Positions 1 through 7,377 of a stretch of 64,000 nt of DNA are shown here, piece by piece. A program made the position numbers and the translations under genes. Numbering within the stretch: the first letter of the stretch is position 1; each line of letters starts with the position of its first letter. A model generated the notes under the pieces. It was not told the DNA's origin. It worked only from the letters and a program-made list of their open reading frames with translations, and searched no databases. Origin of the DNA: Candidatus Melainabacteria bacterium (GTDB taxonomy: Bacteria > Cyanobacteriota > Vampirovibrionia > Gastranaerophilales > Gastranaerophilaceae); contig QHMH01000008.1 of assembly GCA_003258795.1 (NCBI GenBank), positions 1-64,000 of the forward strand, read 5' to 3'.

Positions 1-143
1 AATAAAATAAAAAAGATTAAAGAAAGGAGAAAGAAGAGCCGACATGCATGAAGTAAGGGAAATTCGGGTAGTGAAAGAAAGGCAAAGGTGTTAAAGCCGA
101 AGAGTAGACTTATAGGGTCGAAGGAAAAGGTAAGGAGTAGAAA
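1..143 (+). other. Purine-rich leader upstream of the first gene
   Basis: This stretch is strikingly rich in A and G on the plus strand, with AAGGAG-like motifs near 25-30 and at 134-139. The latter is a normal ribosome binding site for the ATG at 144. No RNA family or ORF was recognised. It may be a long 5' leader or the end of an upstream unit cut off by the window edge. Confidence 0.3.
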
Positions 144-866
144 ATGGGCTTATCAGCATCACAATCAAGAATGTTGACATTGACAGCAAGAATGTCAGAT
201 CTTGAATTAAAAGCACAAAACATATCAAATCAAAAGATAAGACTTGCCGAACAGTCCACGGAAGCATCAAAAGCTTACATGGATGCGTTGGATGCTCAAA
301 CCTTGAAATTCAACTATTACAGCACAGGCAGTCTTGATGCGACAGTAGCATCAGTAACAGAATCTGGATTGTACAGAGTATCAGATGCATTTGGAAATGC
401 ATTTCAATATTTGGATCACAAGACAATAACGAAACCAGACGGAACAGAAACAGTGTTGACCGGCTGGTATGTATTGGGAACAGATGGAACATATTATGAA
501 AGTACAATACCACAAGAAAAGATGACAGATACACAATGGTTGTATGATCAATTGCAACTTGCGAACTTGTTTATACAAAAAGCACAAACAGAAACAAATG
601 CGTTGGGCAAAGTAGACATAGTAGGTTGGCAAGATTACTCATACACATCATCATCAATCTTTACGACAGAAGAAGATACCTCAGGCGTAGCGAAAGCAGA
701 AGCAGAATATGAGTATAAGATGTCAGAAATCGAATCAAAAGATAAGAAATATGATTTGGATTTGGAAAACATCAATACAGAACACAGCGCAGTGGAAAAG
801 GAACACGACTCAGTATCAAAGGTAATCGACGGAAACGTAGAGAGAACATTTACAATATTCTCATAG
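144..866 (+). CDS. Unknown protein, helical N-terminus and coiled-coil C-terminus
   Basis: This 240-residue protein has no signal peptide or membrane segment. Residues 1-60 are a long, polar, probably helical stretch beginning MGLSASQSRMLTLTARMSD. Residues 60-165 are rich in Tyr, Thr and Gly and look like a beta-rich insert. Residues 170-225 are highly charged with heptad-like spacing, predicting a coiled coil. The helix/insert/helix plan with a Ser/Ala/Gln-rich start recalls self-assembling flagellar-type or secreted filament proteins, but that is inference and no flagellar genes occur here. The gene has its own ribosome binding site and ends at a strong terminator. I do not recognise a function. 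Confidence 0.6.
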   Translation: MGLSASQSRMLTLTARMSDLELKAQNISNQKIRLAEQSTEASKAYMDALDAQTLKFNYYSTGSLDATVASVTESGLYRVSDAFGNAFQYLDHKTITKPDGTETVLTGWYVLGTDGTYYESTIPQEKMTDTQWLYDQLQLANLFIQKAQTETNALGKVDIVGWQDYSYTSSSIFTTEEDTSGVAKAEAEYEYKMSEIESKDKKYDLDLENINTEHSAVEKEHDSVSKVIDGNVERTFTIFS

Positions 867-925
867 TCGAGGATAGAAAACGGATTTTTTATACCCTACC
901 TTATTCCCATAATTTCGTAATTTTT

Positions 926-957
926 ACGCCAGTTCTTCCCGAATCGGCGTTTTTTTT
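926..957 (+). terminator. Rho-independent terminator
   Basis: ACGCC (926-930) pairs with GGCGT (946-950), with an inner TTC/GAA pairing, followed by eight T residues. It lies 60 bp after the first gene and just before the convergent gene at 963. Confidence 0.75.
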
Positions 958-962
958 ATGCT

Positions 963-1586
963 CTATTTTTTTAAATCATATTTCTGTTCAACTTTTTTTA
1001 AGAAATCCTTAAAATGTTTTTTTGTTAATGCGTATGTGGTAAAGAAGGTTCCTTCTTTTTTCTTTTTAAAACCCATTGCATCATAAAAAGAGTTATTTGT
1101 TGAGCATAAAACAACTTTTTTACATTTGTCTTTTTTAGCGATTTTTACTGCTTCGTATAGAGATAATTCTCCTGAGCCTTTTATGGGAGATGAACTCTTT
1201 AGGTTTGCAATATCTGGAGATGCCTGCAAATAATGGATATGTAATTCTTTTGATGGTTTTGTTTTAGAGTTTGAAAGTTGCATTAGGGATGTTACTTTGT
1301 TTCCATTTTTCTCATCAACAATTTCGTTCATAAAAAATCTTGAGTTTGCATCACAGTCGAAGAAATCATCAGCAATATCTTTGACATAAGTAGTGCAATT
1401 TTTCCATAAATTGCAAAGTTTGCCCATTATTCCCCAATCTTCAGCACTTTTTGTATCAAGTTCATAAAAGTTTGCTTTAACCAATTTATAAGTACCGTCA
1501 GAAACTTTTTGGCGAAGCTTTATGTTATCAAGTTTTGTTGCTCCGAAATTTACTTGAGTATTAGAGTAATTAGTGGATATTCCCAT
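963..1586 (-). CDS. GNAT-like acetyltransferase-domain protein
   Basis: The protein has 207 residues. The C-terminal half looks like a GNAT fold: a beta strand (HIHYLQASP, about 128-136), a G-x-G-containing loop before a helix (IKGSGELSLYEAVKIAKK), a strand (KKVVLCSTN) and the classical FYDAMGFKK end motif. The first 50 residues are different and include VNFGA near residue 12, a short motif that recurs in the small protein at 40969-41172. The ribosome binding site is weak. The substrate is unknown. The R/Q-x-x-G-x-G/A loop is reduced to IKGSG, so activity is not certain. It is transcribed convergently with the first gene and has no obvious partner. Confidence 0.55.
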   Translation of the reverse strand: MGISTNYSNTQVNFGATKLDNIKLRQKVSDGTYKLVKANFYELDTKSAEDWGIMGKLCNLWKNCTTYVKDIADDFFDCDANSRFFMNEIVDEKNGNKVTSLMQLSNSKTKPSKELHIHYLQASPDIANLKSSSPIKGSGELSLYEAVKIAKKDKCKKVVLCSTNNSFYDAMGFKKKKEGTFFTTYALTKKHFKDFLKKVEQKYDLKK

Positions 1587-1712
1587 ATAATCTTTTCTTT
1601 CATTGTTTGAACTTTACATGGAATAGAAGGAAAAAGGTAAGTGAAAATTGCTTAATTTTAAAAACATGTTAAACAAATATTTACAAAAAGAAATTCAAAG
1701 TAAATTTTTTGA

Positions 1713-1718
1713 TATAAT
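1713..1718 (+). promoter_or_regulatory. -10 box of tRNA-Arg(CCT)
   Basis: A perfect TATAAT lies 10 bp before the tRNA 5' end, placing the start site close to the mature end. The -35 is weak. This supports the TATAAT consensus used for other calls in this window. Confidence 0.6.
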
Positions 1719-1728
1719 ATTTTAGGAT

Positions 1729-1802
1729 GCGCTCGTAGCTCAGTAGGATAGAGCGACGGTTTCCTAAACCGCAGGTCATGGGTTCGATTCCCTTCGGGCG
1801 CA
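1729..1802 (+). tRNA. tRNA-Arg (anticodon CCT)
   Basis: The 74-nt cloverleaf has acceptor stem GCGCTCG/CGGGCGC, a D arm, an anticodon loop TTCCTAA giving CCT (reads AGG), and a T arm with GGTTCGATTCC. The discriminator is A. CCA is not encoded. The rubrerythrin gene begins 32 bp downstream. Confidence 0.95.
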
Positions 1803-1834
1803 AGTTATTAAAAAGAAGTAGTAGGGAGGTATTT

Positions 1835-2383
1835 ATGGCAAAATTTGTATGCAGTGTATGTGGTTATACTTATGTTGGAGATGAAGCTCCAGAAAAATGT
1901 CCTCAATGTGGAGTACCAAAATCTAAATTTAATAAAGTTGAAGAAGGAAGTTCAATGTCTTATGCAACAGAACATGAAATCGGTATTGCAAAAGGTTTAG
2001 ATGCAGAAGTTGTTCAAGGTTTGAAAGATCACTTTATGGGTGAATGTACTGAAGTTGGAATGTATCTTGCAATGTCAAGACAAGCAGATAGAGAAGGTTA
2101 TCCTGAAGTTGCAGAAGCTTACAAGAGAATAGCATTTGAAGAAGCTGAACATGCTGCAAAATTCTGCGAATTATTGGGTGAAGTTGTTGATGCATCAACA
2201 AAAATTAACCTTCAAAAAAGAGTTGATGCAGAAAATGGCGCTTGTCAAGCGAAACAAGATATCGCATCAAGAGCAAAACAATTGGGATATGATGCAATCC
2301 ATGATACTGTTCATGAAATGGCTAAAGATGAAGCTCGCCACGGTAGAGCTTTTGAAGGGCTTTTGAATAGATATTTTAACTAA
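1835..2383 (+). CDS. Reverse-type rubrerythrin (peroxide scavenging)
   Basis: The protein has 182 residues. An N-terminal rubredoxin-like domain carries C6-x2-C9 and C22-x2-C25. It is followed by a four-helix ferritin-like domain with E-x-x-H-type iron ligands (FEEAEHAAKF and KDEARHGRAF). Rubredoxin placed before the di-iron domain is the arrangement of clostridial 'reverse' rubrerythrin, which reduces H2O2 with electrons from NAD(P)H-dependent partners. The start at 1835 is set by GGGAGGT; an upstream in-frame ATG at 1778 lies inside the tRNA and is rejected. The gene is followed by a bidirectional terminator. With the superoxide reductase/ferritin pair at 6.4-7.3 kb it indicates an anaerobe defending against oxygen. 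Confidence 0.92.
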   Translation: MAKFVCSVCGYTYVGDEAPEKCPQCGVPKSKFNKVEEGSSMSYATEHEIGIAKGLDAEVVQGLKDHFMGECTEVGMYLAMSRQADREGYPEVAEAYKRIAFEEAEHAAKFCELLGEVVDASTKINLQKRVDAENGACQAKQDIASRAKQLGYDAIHDTVHEMAKDEARHGRAFEGLLNRYFN

Positions 2384-2402
2384 TTTTTTTATGGTTAAGA
2401 AG

Positions 2403-2436
2403 GGCGGTCAAACATTATGTTTGACCGCCACTTTTA
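2403..2436 (+). terminator. Terminator after rubrerythrin
   Basis: A perfect 12-bp stem GGCGGTCAAACA/TGTTTGACCGCC with loop TTA is followed by a short T run. It separates the rubrerythrin gene from the convergent HTH gene. Confidence 0.8.
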
Positions 2437-2459
2437 TATCAAATTTTTATATTCAATTT

Positions 2460-3032
2460 TTATTCTTCTATATCTATGTATTTTTTTGCACAATCAAACA
2501 TTGAATTTAATAATCCTTCGTTTGCTGTTATGTTCATTCCATTTAGTTCAAGAACTTGTTTTAAGCGTTTTTCCCAAATTGGATAAATATCTTCTTTGGA
2601 TAAGCTTAAAACTCCTGCAATCATAGAGATTTCTTTAAAGTCTATTGGTAGTGGTGTTGCACCTCTTAAAATGTCTACAATTTCAAGACGTTTTTTTCTT
2701 GGAAACGATTTCAAAAAATTAACAACAGATAGTCCCTTTATTTTGATAGAATCTTTTAAAAATTCAACTGTTTCATCTATTAAAACTGGTTCTTGTGATA
2801 TTTTATATTCTTCAAATTCTTCTGGATTTATATCCATTACTGTTGCTATTCTTTCTAAAGTTGTAGAACGTGTTGAAAATGGAATGGTACTATCTATTAG
2901 ATTATAAACATATGACAGGGTTACTCCTATCATTTCTGCAAAGTCTTTTTTATGTAGTTTATTTTTTTCCAAAAACTTCCCGACTTTATCTGATGTTTTT
3001 GTTTGTATAATAGGTTTGTTTTTTGACAGCAT
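2460..3032 (-). CDS. XRE-type helix-turn-helix regulator
   Basis: The protein has 190 residues. Residues 14-70 form a Cro/C1-like HTH (KKDFAEMIGVTLSYVYNLI, then a helix ending IATVMDINPEEFEEY). The remaining 115 residues are helical and carry no domain I can name, so they may sense a ligand or oligomerise. The start is supported by GGAGGATAAGG just upstream. It is divergent from pth with 140 bp between them. Target genes cannot be read from the sequence. Confidence 0.75.
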   Translation of the reverse strand: MLSKNKPIIQTKTSDKVGKFLEKNKLHKKDFAEMIGVTLSYVYNLIDSTIPFSTRSTTLERIATVMDINPEEFEEYKISQEPVLIDETVEFLKDSIKIKGLSVVNFLKSFPRKKRLEIVDILRGATPLPIDFKEISMIAGVLSLSKEDIYPIWEKRLKQVLELNGMNITANEGLLNSMFDCAKKYIDIEE

Positions 3033-3172
3033 ACCTTATCCTCCTCTCCTATTTTCGTATTATAGTTATAGACTTTGTTGACTTTTTTTTCATGCACAGG
3101 ATAGATACCTCTGTATGCTAATATTTATTTGAGGTAAAATATGAAATATAGGTTTAATGAGGATAATATAGA

Positions 3173-3718
3173 ATGAAACTTATCGTCGGACTTGGAAACT
3201 TTGAACCAAAATACCTGTTAACACGTCATAATGCAGGTTTTTTGGCTGTCGATTTTTTTGCACAAAGACACGGACAAGAGTTTAAAATAGAAAAGAAATT
3301 AAAATCTATGATAGCTAAATTCAATGTTTTGGGAGAGGATATTGTTTGTATTAAACCATTAACTTATATGAATTTATCTGGAGAGGCAATATCTCTTGTT
3401 ATGAATTATTATAAAATCAAAGATGTATTTGTGATATATGACGATATATCTCTTGATACAGGTAAAGTTAGATTTAGAGCTTCGGGTTCTGATGGTGGAC
3501 ATAATGGAATAAAATCTGTTATATCTCATCTTGGAACAAAGGAATTTGACAGGTTGAAAATTGGTATTGGGCCACAACCAAATATCCCTTCTGAAGCCTA
3601 TGTTTTGCAAAATTTTAGTGAGGAACAACTCAATATTTTGAAACCGCTTTTAAAATCCGAGATGATAGAAAACTACTTAAGTGAGGGTTTACAAAAGTGT
3701 CAAAACATGTACAATTGA
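3173..3718 (+). CDS. pth: Peptidyl-tRNA hydrolase
   Basis: The 181-residue protein matches bacterial Pth over its full length. It has N9 in GLGN, catalytic H19 in TRHNAGF, N67 in TYMNLSG, the Asp pair at 90-91 (IYDDISLDTG) and N111 in GGHNGIKS. It releases tRNA from peptidyl-tRNA that drops off ribosomes. The usual GNPG is GNFE here, a small departure near the tRNA-binding loop. GAGGAT lies upstream of the ATG. A TPR gene follows 17 bp downstream and is probably co-transcribed. Confidence 0.95.
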   Translation: MKLIVGLGNFEPKYLLTRHNAGFLAVDFFAQRHGQEFKIEKKLKSMIAKFNVLGEDIVCIKPLTYMNLSGEAISLVMNYYKIKDVFVIYDDISLDTGKVRFRASGSDGGHNGIKSVISHLGTKEFDRLKIGIGPQPNIPSEAYVLQNFSEEQLNILKPLLKSEMIENYLSEGLQKCQNMYN

Positions 3719-3735
3719 TAAAAAAGGAGTATTAA

Positions 3736-5154
3736 ATGAGTATATTGACGGCACAACAATTAGAAGAAAATGAAGAATACGAAAAAGCGTATGAGGAATA
3801 TAAAACGGTATTAAGTCAAAAACCAGAAAATACAGAGGTTTTGGAAAGACTCGGACATTTATCAATAATTCTAAAAAAAGAAAATGAAGCAATTGAATAT
3901 TATACAAAATTGTTGGAATTGAATCCAACGAATGAGCTTGCTTTTGAACAGTTAATGGATTTGTATGTAAATACTGATAAGTATAAATATTATGTTTCAA
4001 GAGGAAATTGGCATATATTGAAACAAGAATATTCTCATGCACTTAATGATTTTAAAAAGGCACTTAATAAAGCTCAAACTCCAGAAGAAAATTCAGCGAC
4101 AAGATTTATTCTTGCAACGCTTTACGAAAAAAACGGAAAATATAACAACGCAATTGATGAATATTTAAGAATATTAGATACGAAAGCGGCAAATGAAACA
4201 GTTTTCTTGAAATTAGCTAACGTTTATTTGCAAGAAGGTGCTGTTACAAGTGCTATTGAAACTCTTGAAAGAGCAATTGAAGATGGATTTGAAAGTAAAG
4301 AAATCAAAGAAACTCTTGCAAAACTTTACTTGTCTAACAATCAGCAAGAAAAATCAAGACAGGTTACAGAAAATGAACTTTTGAAGATAAAGAGTTACCT
4401 TGATGAAGGTGACGATGAGCAGGCATGGGCGCTTTTAGAACAAATTAAAGGAGATTACAAAAAAGATCCACAATATCATATTTTGACAGCGCAGTATTAC
4501 TATAACAAAGAAGACTGGGATAAGAGCCTTGAATGTGTTGAGGAAGTTGCAAAATTTGGAAAAAATCCTGCAGTTGTTTGTCAAATGAAGGCAATGATTT
4601 ATGAAGGTAAAAATATGGATTTTGAAGCCCATCGTATGTGGGCAAAATATAATATTATCAGAGGAAATAAGGATGTTGCATTAAATGAATATTATCTTGC
4701 ATTGAAGGAAAAAGATAACGATGCTGAAATGCTTAGAGAGCTTGCAGAACTTCTTGATGATATGGGTGACAAAGTTCAGGCTGGTGAATTCTGGGAAGCT
4801 ATTGTAAAACTTGATGCTGGAGATAAGAAAGCATTAGAAAGATTGGCAGAATTCAAAGAAAGCATTGGTGCATACAGAGAACAAGTTGATATCTTGATGC
4901 AGTTATATGAATTAAATAAGAAAAATCGTAGCGTTATAAGAAAATTGGCGGAAGGGTTTGAGAAACTCAGAGATAGAGAAAAAGCTCTTGAGTATTATAA
5001 AAAATTCTTAGAAAATTCTCTTATGGATAATGAGTATGAAAAAATTAAGCAAAAAGTTAAATCTCTTGAAGGAGCTTCATCGAAAGCAAGTGCACCAGAG
5101 GAAGAAGATGAAGGCTTAATAGGAAAAATTATAAAACTTTTTGCCAAAAAATAA
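3736..5154 (+). CDS. Tetratricopeptide-repeat protein
   Basis: This 472-residue protein consists mostly of TPR units (for example residues 11-75 and 90-160) with the typical A/G-x-x-Y and P-x-N spacing. It has no signal peptide. A Ser/Ala/Glu-rich linker at about 448-460 leads to a short hydrophobic/basic tail (GLIGKIIKLFAKK) that could touch the membrane. TPRs mediate protein contacts; the partner is not evident. AAAGGAG precedes the ATG. It lies directly behind pth and ahead of tRNA-Leu. It is one of seven TPR genes in the window. Confidence 0.85.
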   Translation: MSILTAQQLEENEEYEKAYEEYKTVLSQKPENTEVLERLGHLSIILKKENEAIEYYTKLLELNPTNELAFEQLMDLYVNTDKYKYYVSRGNWHILKQEYSHALNDFKKALNKAQTPEENSATRFILATLYEKNGKYNNAIDEYLRILDTKAANETVFLKLANVYLQEGAVTSAIETLERAIEDGFESKEIKETLAKLYLSNNQQEKSRQVTENELLKIKSYLDEGDDEQAWALLEQIKGDYKKDPQYHILTAQYYYNKEDWDKSLECVEEVAKFGKNPAVVCQMKAMIYEGKNMDFEAHRMWAKYNIIRGNKDVALNEYYLALKEKDNDAEMLRELAELLDDMGDKVQAGEFWEAIVKLDAGDKKALERLAEFKESIGAYREQVDILMQLYELNKKNRSVIRKLAEGFEKLRDREKALEYYKKFLENSLMDNEYEKIKQKVKSLEGASSKASAPEEEDEGLIGKIIKLFAKK

Positions 5155-5181
5155 TTTTATGATAGAATAAATCTATCGAGT

Positions 5182-5263
5182 GTCGATGTGGCGGAATCGG
5201 TATACGCGCACGTTTGAGGGGCGTGTGGAGAAATCCTTGCGGGTTCAAGTCCCGCCATCGACA
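5182..5263 (+). tRNA. tRNA-Leu (anticodon GAG)
   Basis: The 82-nt class II tRNA has acceptor GTCGATG/CATCGAC, a long variable arm, an anticodon loop TTGAGGG giving GAG (reads CTC/CTT), and T arm GGGTTCAAGTCCC. The discriminator is A. A TAGAAT box lies at 5163-5168. The hydE gene starts 28 bp downstream. Confidence 0.93.
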
Positions 5264-5291
5264 TTTTTTTATTCAATTAAAGGATAAAATA

Positions 5292-6305
5292 TTGTATTCA
5301 AGGGATGAGATTGTTGAAATATTAGCAAAAGATAATGCTGATGAAATTTTTCGCTTGGCAGATGAAACAAGAAAAAATTTCGTTGGTGATGAGGTCCATT
5401 TAAGAGGGCTTATTGAGTTTTCTAACATTTGTAAAAGAAATTGCAAATATTGTGGATTACAATCTGGAAATAAAACGGTTGAAAGATATCGTTTGAGTGA
5501 AGAGGAAATTATAAATTTTGCAAAAAAAGGAGTATATTACGGCTACAAAACCATTGTTTTGCAGTCGGGGGAAGATGATTTTTTTGATGCTGATAGAATG
5601 TGTAAGATTATTCGACAAATAAAAAATCTTGATGTTGCTCTCACACTGAGTATTGGAGAAAAGTCTTATGATGAATACAAAGCATATAAAGAGGCAGGTG
5701 CAAATCGGTATTTGCTTCGTATAGAAACTACTGATGAAAAGCTTTACTCAAAATTACACCCTAATATGAGTTTTGAAAATCGTGTAAATTGTTTGGATAA
5801 TTTAAAAAAACTCGGTTTTGAACTCGGAAGCGGATGTCTTGTTGGACTTCCAGAACAAAGTAATGAATCTTTAGCTAACGATATTTTGTTCTTTGAAGAT
5901 ATTAAGGCAGATATGATAGGAATAGGTCCATTTATTCCACACGAGCAAACTCCTTTGTGGGTAGAAAATGAAAGCGATTTTGAAAAAAGTGAAAAATTTG
6001 AAAAAGCATTAAGAGTCATGGCTCTTGTTAGAATTATTATGAAAAATATAAATATTCCCGCTACTACTGCAATGGAAACAATTAACCCAAATGGAAGAAT
6101 AATAGCATTAAAGAGTGGTGCAAATGTTGTAATGCCAAATATAACAGAGGGTGATTATAGAAAAAAATATGAGATATACCCAGGAAAAATTTGTTTAAAT
6201 GACACTCCCGCTCATTGCAGAGGGTGCATAGAAGGCAAAATAAAATCAATTGGAAGGTATATTTCAAATGATTACGGTTCTTCAAAAAGTTTTAAAACTA
6301 ACTAA
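5292..6305 (+). CDS. hydE: [FeFe]-hydrogenase maturase HydE (radical SAM)
   Basis: HydE helps build the H-cluster diiron subcluster of [FeFe] hydrogenase. The 338-residue product has the radical-SAM cluster motif C47-x3-C51-x2-C54 (CKRNCKYC). HydE-specific blocks follow, such as TIVLQSGED, AGANRYLLRIET, GSGCLVGLPEQ and MIGIGPFIPH. The C-terminal cysteines C-x8-C-x2-C suit the accessory cluster site. The start is TTG at 5292, with AAAGGA 7 bp upstream; the longer frame would run back into tRNA-Leu. BioB and PylB are related families, but the LIEFSN-C and GPFIPH blocks favour HydE. HydF, HydG and the hydrogenase are not in the window. Confidence 0.88.
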   Translation: MYSRDEIVEILAKDNADEIFRLADETRKNFVGDEVHLRGLIEFSNICKRNCKYCGLQSGNKTVERYRLSEEEIINFAKKGVYYGYKTIVLQSGEDDFFDADRMCKIIRQIKNLDVALTLSIGEKSYDEYKAYKEAGANRYLLRIETTDEKLYSKLHPNMSFENRVNCLDNLKKLGFELGSGCLVGLPEQSNESLANDILFFEDIKADMIGIGPFIPHEQTPLWVENESDFEKSEKFEKALRVMALVRIIMKNINIPATTAMETINPNGRIIALKSGANVVMPNITEGDYRKKYEIYPGKICLNDTPAHCRGCIEGKIKSIGRYISNDYGSSKSFKTN

Positions 6306-6309
6306 AAGG

Positions 6310-6357
6310 GTATGAACTGAAACCTGAATAAATTTAATATTCGGTTTCAGTTCATAC
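6310..6357 (+). terminator. Bidirectional hairpin between hydE and ferritin
   Basis: A 15-bp perfect inverted repeat, GTATGAACTGAAACC/GGTTTCAGTTCATAC, has further partial pairing inside. It sits between convergent genes with short T tracts on both strands. Confidence 0.7.
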
Positions 6358-6368
6358 AAAACTCCTTT

Positions 6369-6896
6369 TTAATCGTGACAGCCACAATTGCATCCGCAAT
6401 TACATTCATATTTTCTTTCTGCAAGTTCTTGATCAATTAACAACCATCCAGATTGGTTATCTCCTGCTTTTTGAAGTTTAGTTATTATCTTTTTAAAGCT
6501 TGCCTCTTCTTCAACTTGTTCATCAATAAACCAATCAATAAAGTTCATTGTTGCCTTGTCATTTTCTGCATCAGCAAGATCATATATGTCGTTTATACTT
6601 TGAGTAACGCTTTTTTCATGATTTAGCGCATATTCCATTGCACAAAGTGGACAATCCCAATCTTTTGGTGGCATTTCAAGAGCAGCTAAACTAACCTTAC
6701 CATCTCTCGCAATTAAATATTCAGTTATCATCATTGCATGCTTGCATTCTTCTTTAGCTTGGATTTTTAACCAATGTTGAAAACCCTCTAATCCTTCGTG
6801 AATAAAATAACATGACATTCCTAAATACATATATGCAGAATAAAATTCTTTACTAATTTGTTCGTTTAAAATTCTTTCAATTCTTTCGTTAATCAT
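6369..6896 (-). CDS. ftn: Ferritin with a five-cysteine C-terminal tail
   Basis: This 175-residue non-haem ferritin stores iron after ferroxidation. The start at ATG 6896 (MINERIERILNEQ) overlaps the superoxide reductase stop within ATGATTAA, implying translational coupling. GGGAGA lies upstream. Ferroxidase-site residues are visible: E17 in ISKEFYSAY, E50 and H53 in KEECKH, then E94-type and Q-x-x-E-type ligands later. Two features are odd: an internal C-x2-C (DWDCPLCA) and a tail with cysteines at 165, 167, 169, 171 and 173 followed by H174-D175. That tail looks like an extra metal-binding or redox element and is not a general ferritin feature. Confidence 0.88.
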   Translation of the reverse strand: MINERIERILNEQISKEFYSAYMYLGMSCYFIHEGLEGFQHWLKIQAKEECKHAMMITEYLIARDGKVSLAALEMPPKDWDCPLCAMEYALNHEKSVTQSINDIYDLADAENDKATMNFIDWFIDEQVEEEASFKKIITKLQKAGDNQSGWLLIDQELAERKYECNCGCNCGCHD

Positions 6897-7284
6897 TGCC
6901 GTTCTCCCATAGTCCGTGTATGTTACAAAATTCTTCAACCCTCATCTTTCCAAGGTCATAACATTTTAGTTTCAACAATGGTTCTTCATTTGGGTAAAGA
7001 TACTTTCTTTTGATATACCTATTGTCTTTAGAAATTGCTTCGATAAATTGAATATAATGTTCATTTGTCATTGGGTGTGGCTCACTTCCAATTCTAACTT
7101 CTGTTTCGTCATCCATATCAATGAACATAGGAACATGTTTTTCTCCAAATTCTTCATCATCTTTTTTAGCTTGTAAAAGCTCCATAGGTTTTCCACAGCA
7201 AACAAGTTCTCCCTCTCCTTCAAGGACAACTTCAACAAGATTTTTACAAATGGAACATCTATATAGTTCTAATTTTTTAGTCAT
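6889..7284 (-). CDS. dfx: Desulfoferrodoxin / superoxide reductase
   Basis: This 131-residue 2Fe-type superoxide reductase turns superoxide into H2O2 without making O2. The N-terminal desulforedoxin site is C10-x2-C13...C29-C30. The catalytic centre ligands are H50 (GEKHVP), H70, H76, C120 and H123 (EFCNIHG), with the conserved lysine at K49. AAAGGAG sets the start at 7284; the longer frame adds 17 implausible residues. It overlaps the downstream ferritin by 8 bp, so peroxide production and iron storage are linked. H2O2 would be handled by the rubrerythrin at 1835. Confidence 0.93.
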   Translation of the reverse strand: MTKKLELYRCSICKNLVEVVLEGEGELVCCGKPMELLQAKKDDEEFGEKHVPMFIDMDDETEVRIGSEPHPMTNEHYIQFIEAISKDNRYIKRKYLYPNEEPLLKLKCYDLGKMRVEEFCNIHGLWENGND

Positions 7285-7365
7285 AAAAACTCCTTTCTTG
7301 TTGTGAAGGATAAATAATTCGACAGAAATTTTCATCAGCCGACTTTCTAATTTTAAAATTCGGTG

Positions 7366-7371
7366 TATAAT
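7366..7371 (+). promoter_or_regulatory. -10 box 6 nt before wecB ATG (leaderless)
   Basis: TATAAT at 7366-7371 is followed by six bases (TGTTCT) and the ATG at 7378. There is no room for a Shine-Dalgarno sequence if transcription starts about 7 bp after the -10. No good -35 is visible. Confidence 0.6.
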
Positions 7372-7377
7372 TGTTCT

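Noticed and set aside
1..143. CRISPR or direct-repeat array in the purine-rich start
   Set aside because: No unit repeats at regular spacing; the similarity is only in base composition.
1778..1834. Rubrerythrin N-terminal extension of 19 residues
   Set aside because: This stretch overlaps tRNA-Arg and its T arm. The Shine-Dalgarno sequence at 1824-1830 places the start at 1835.
5214..5291. hydE N-terminal extension of 26 residues
   Set aside because: It lies mostly inside tRNA-Leu. The TTG at 5292 has AAAGGA in position and gives the normal HydE length.
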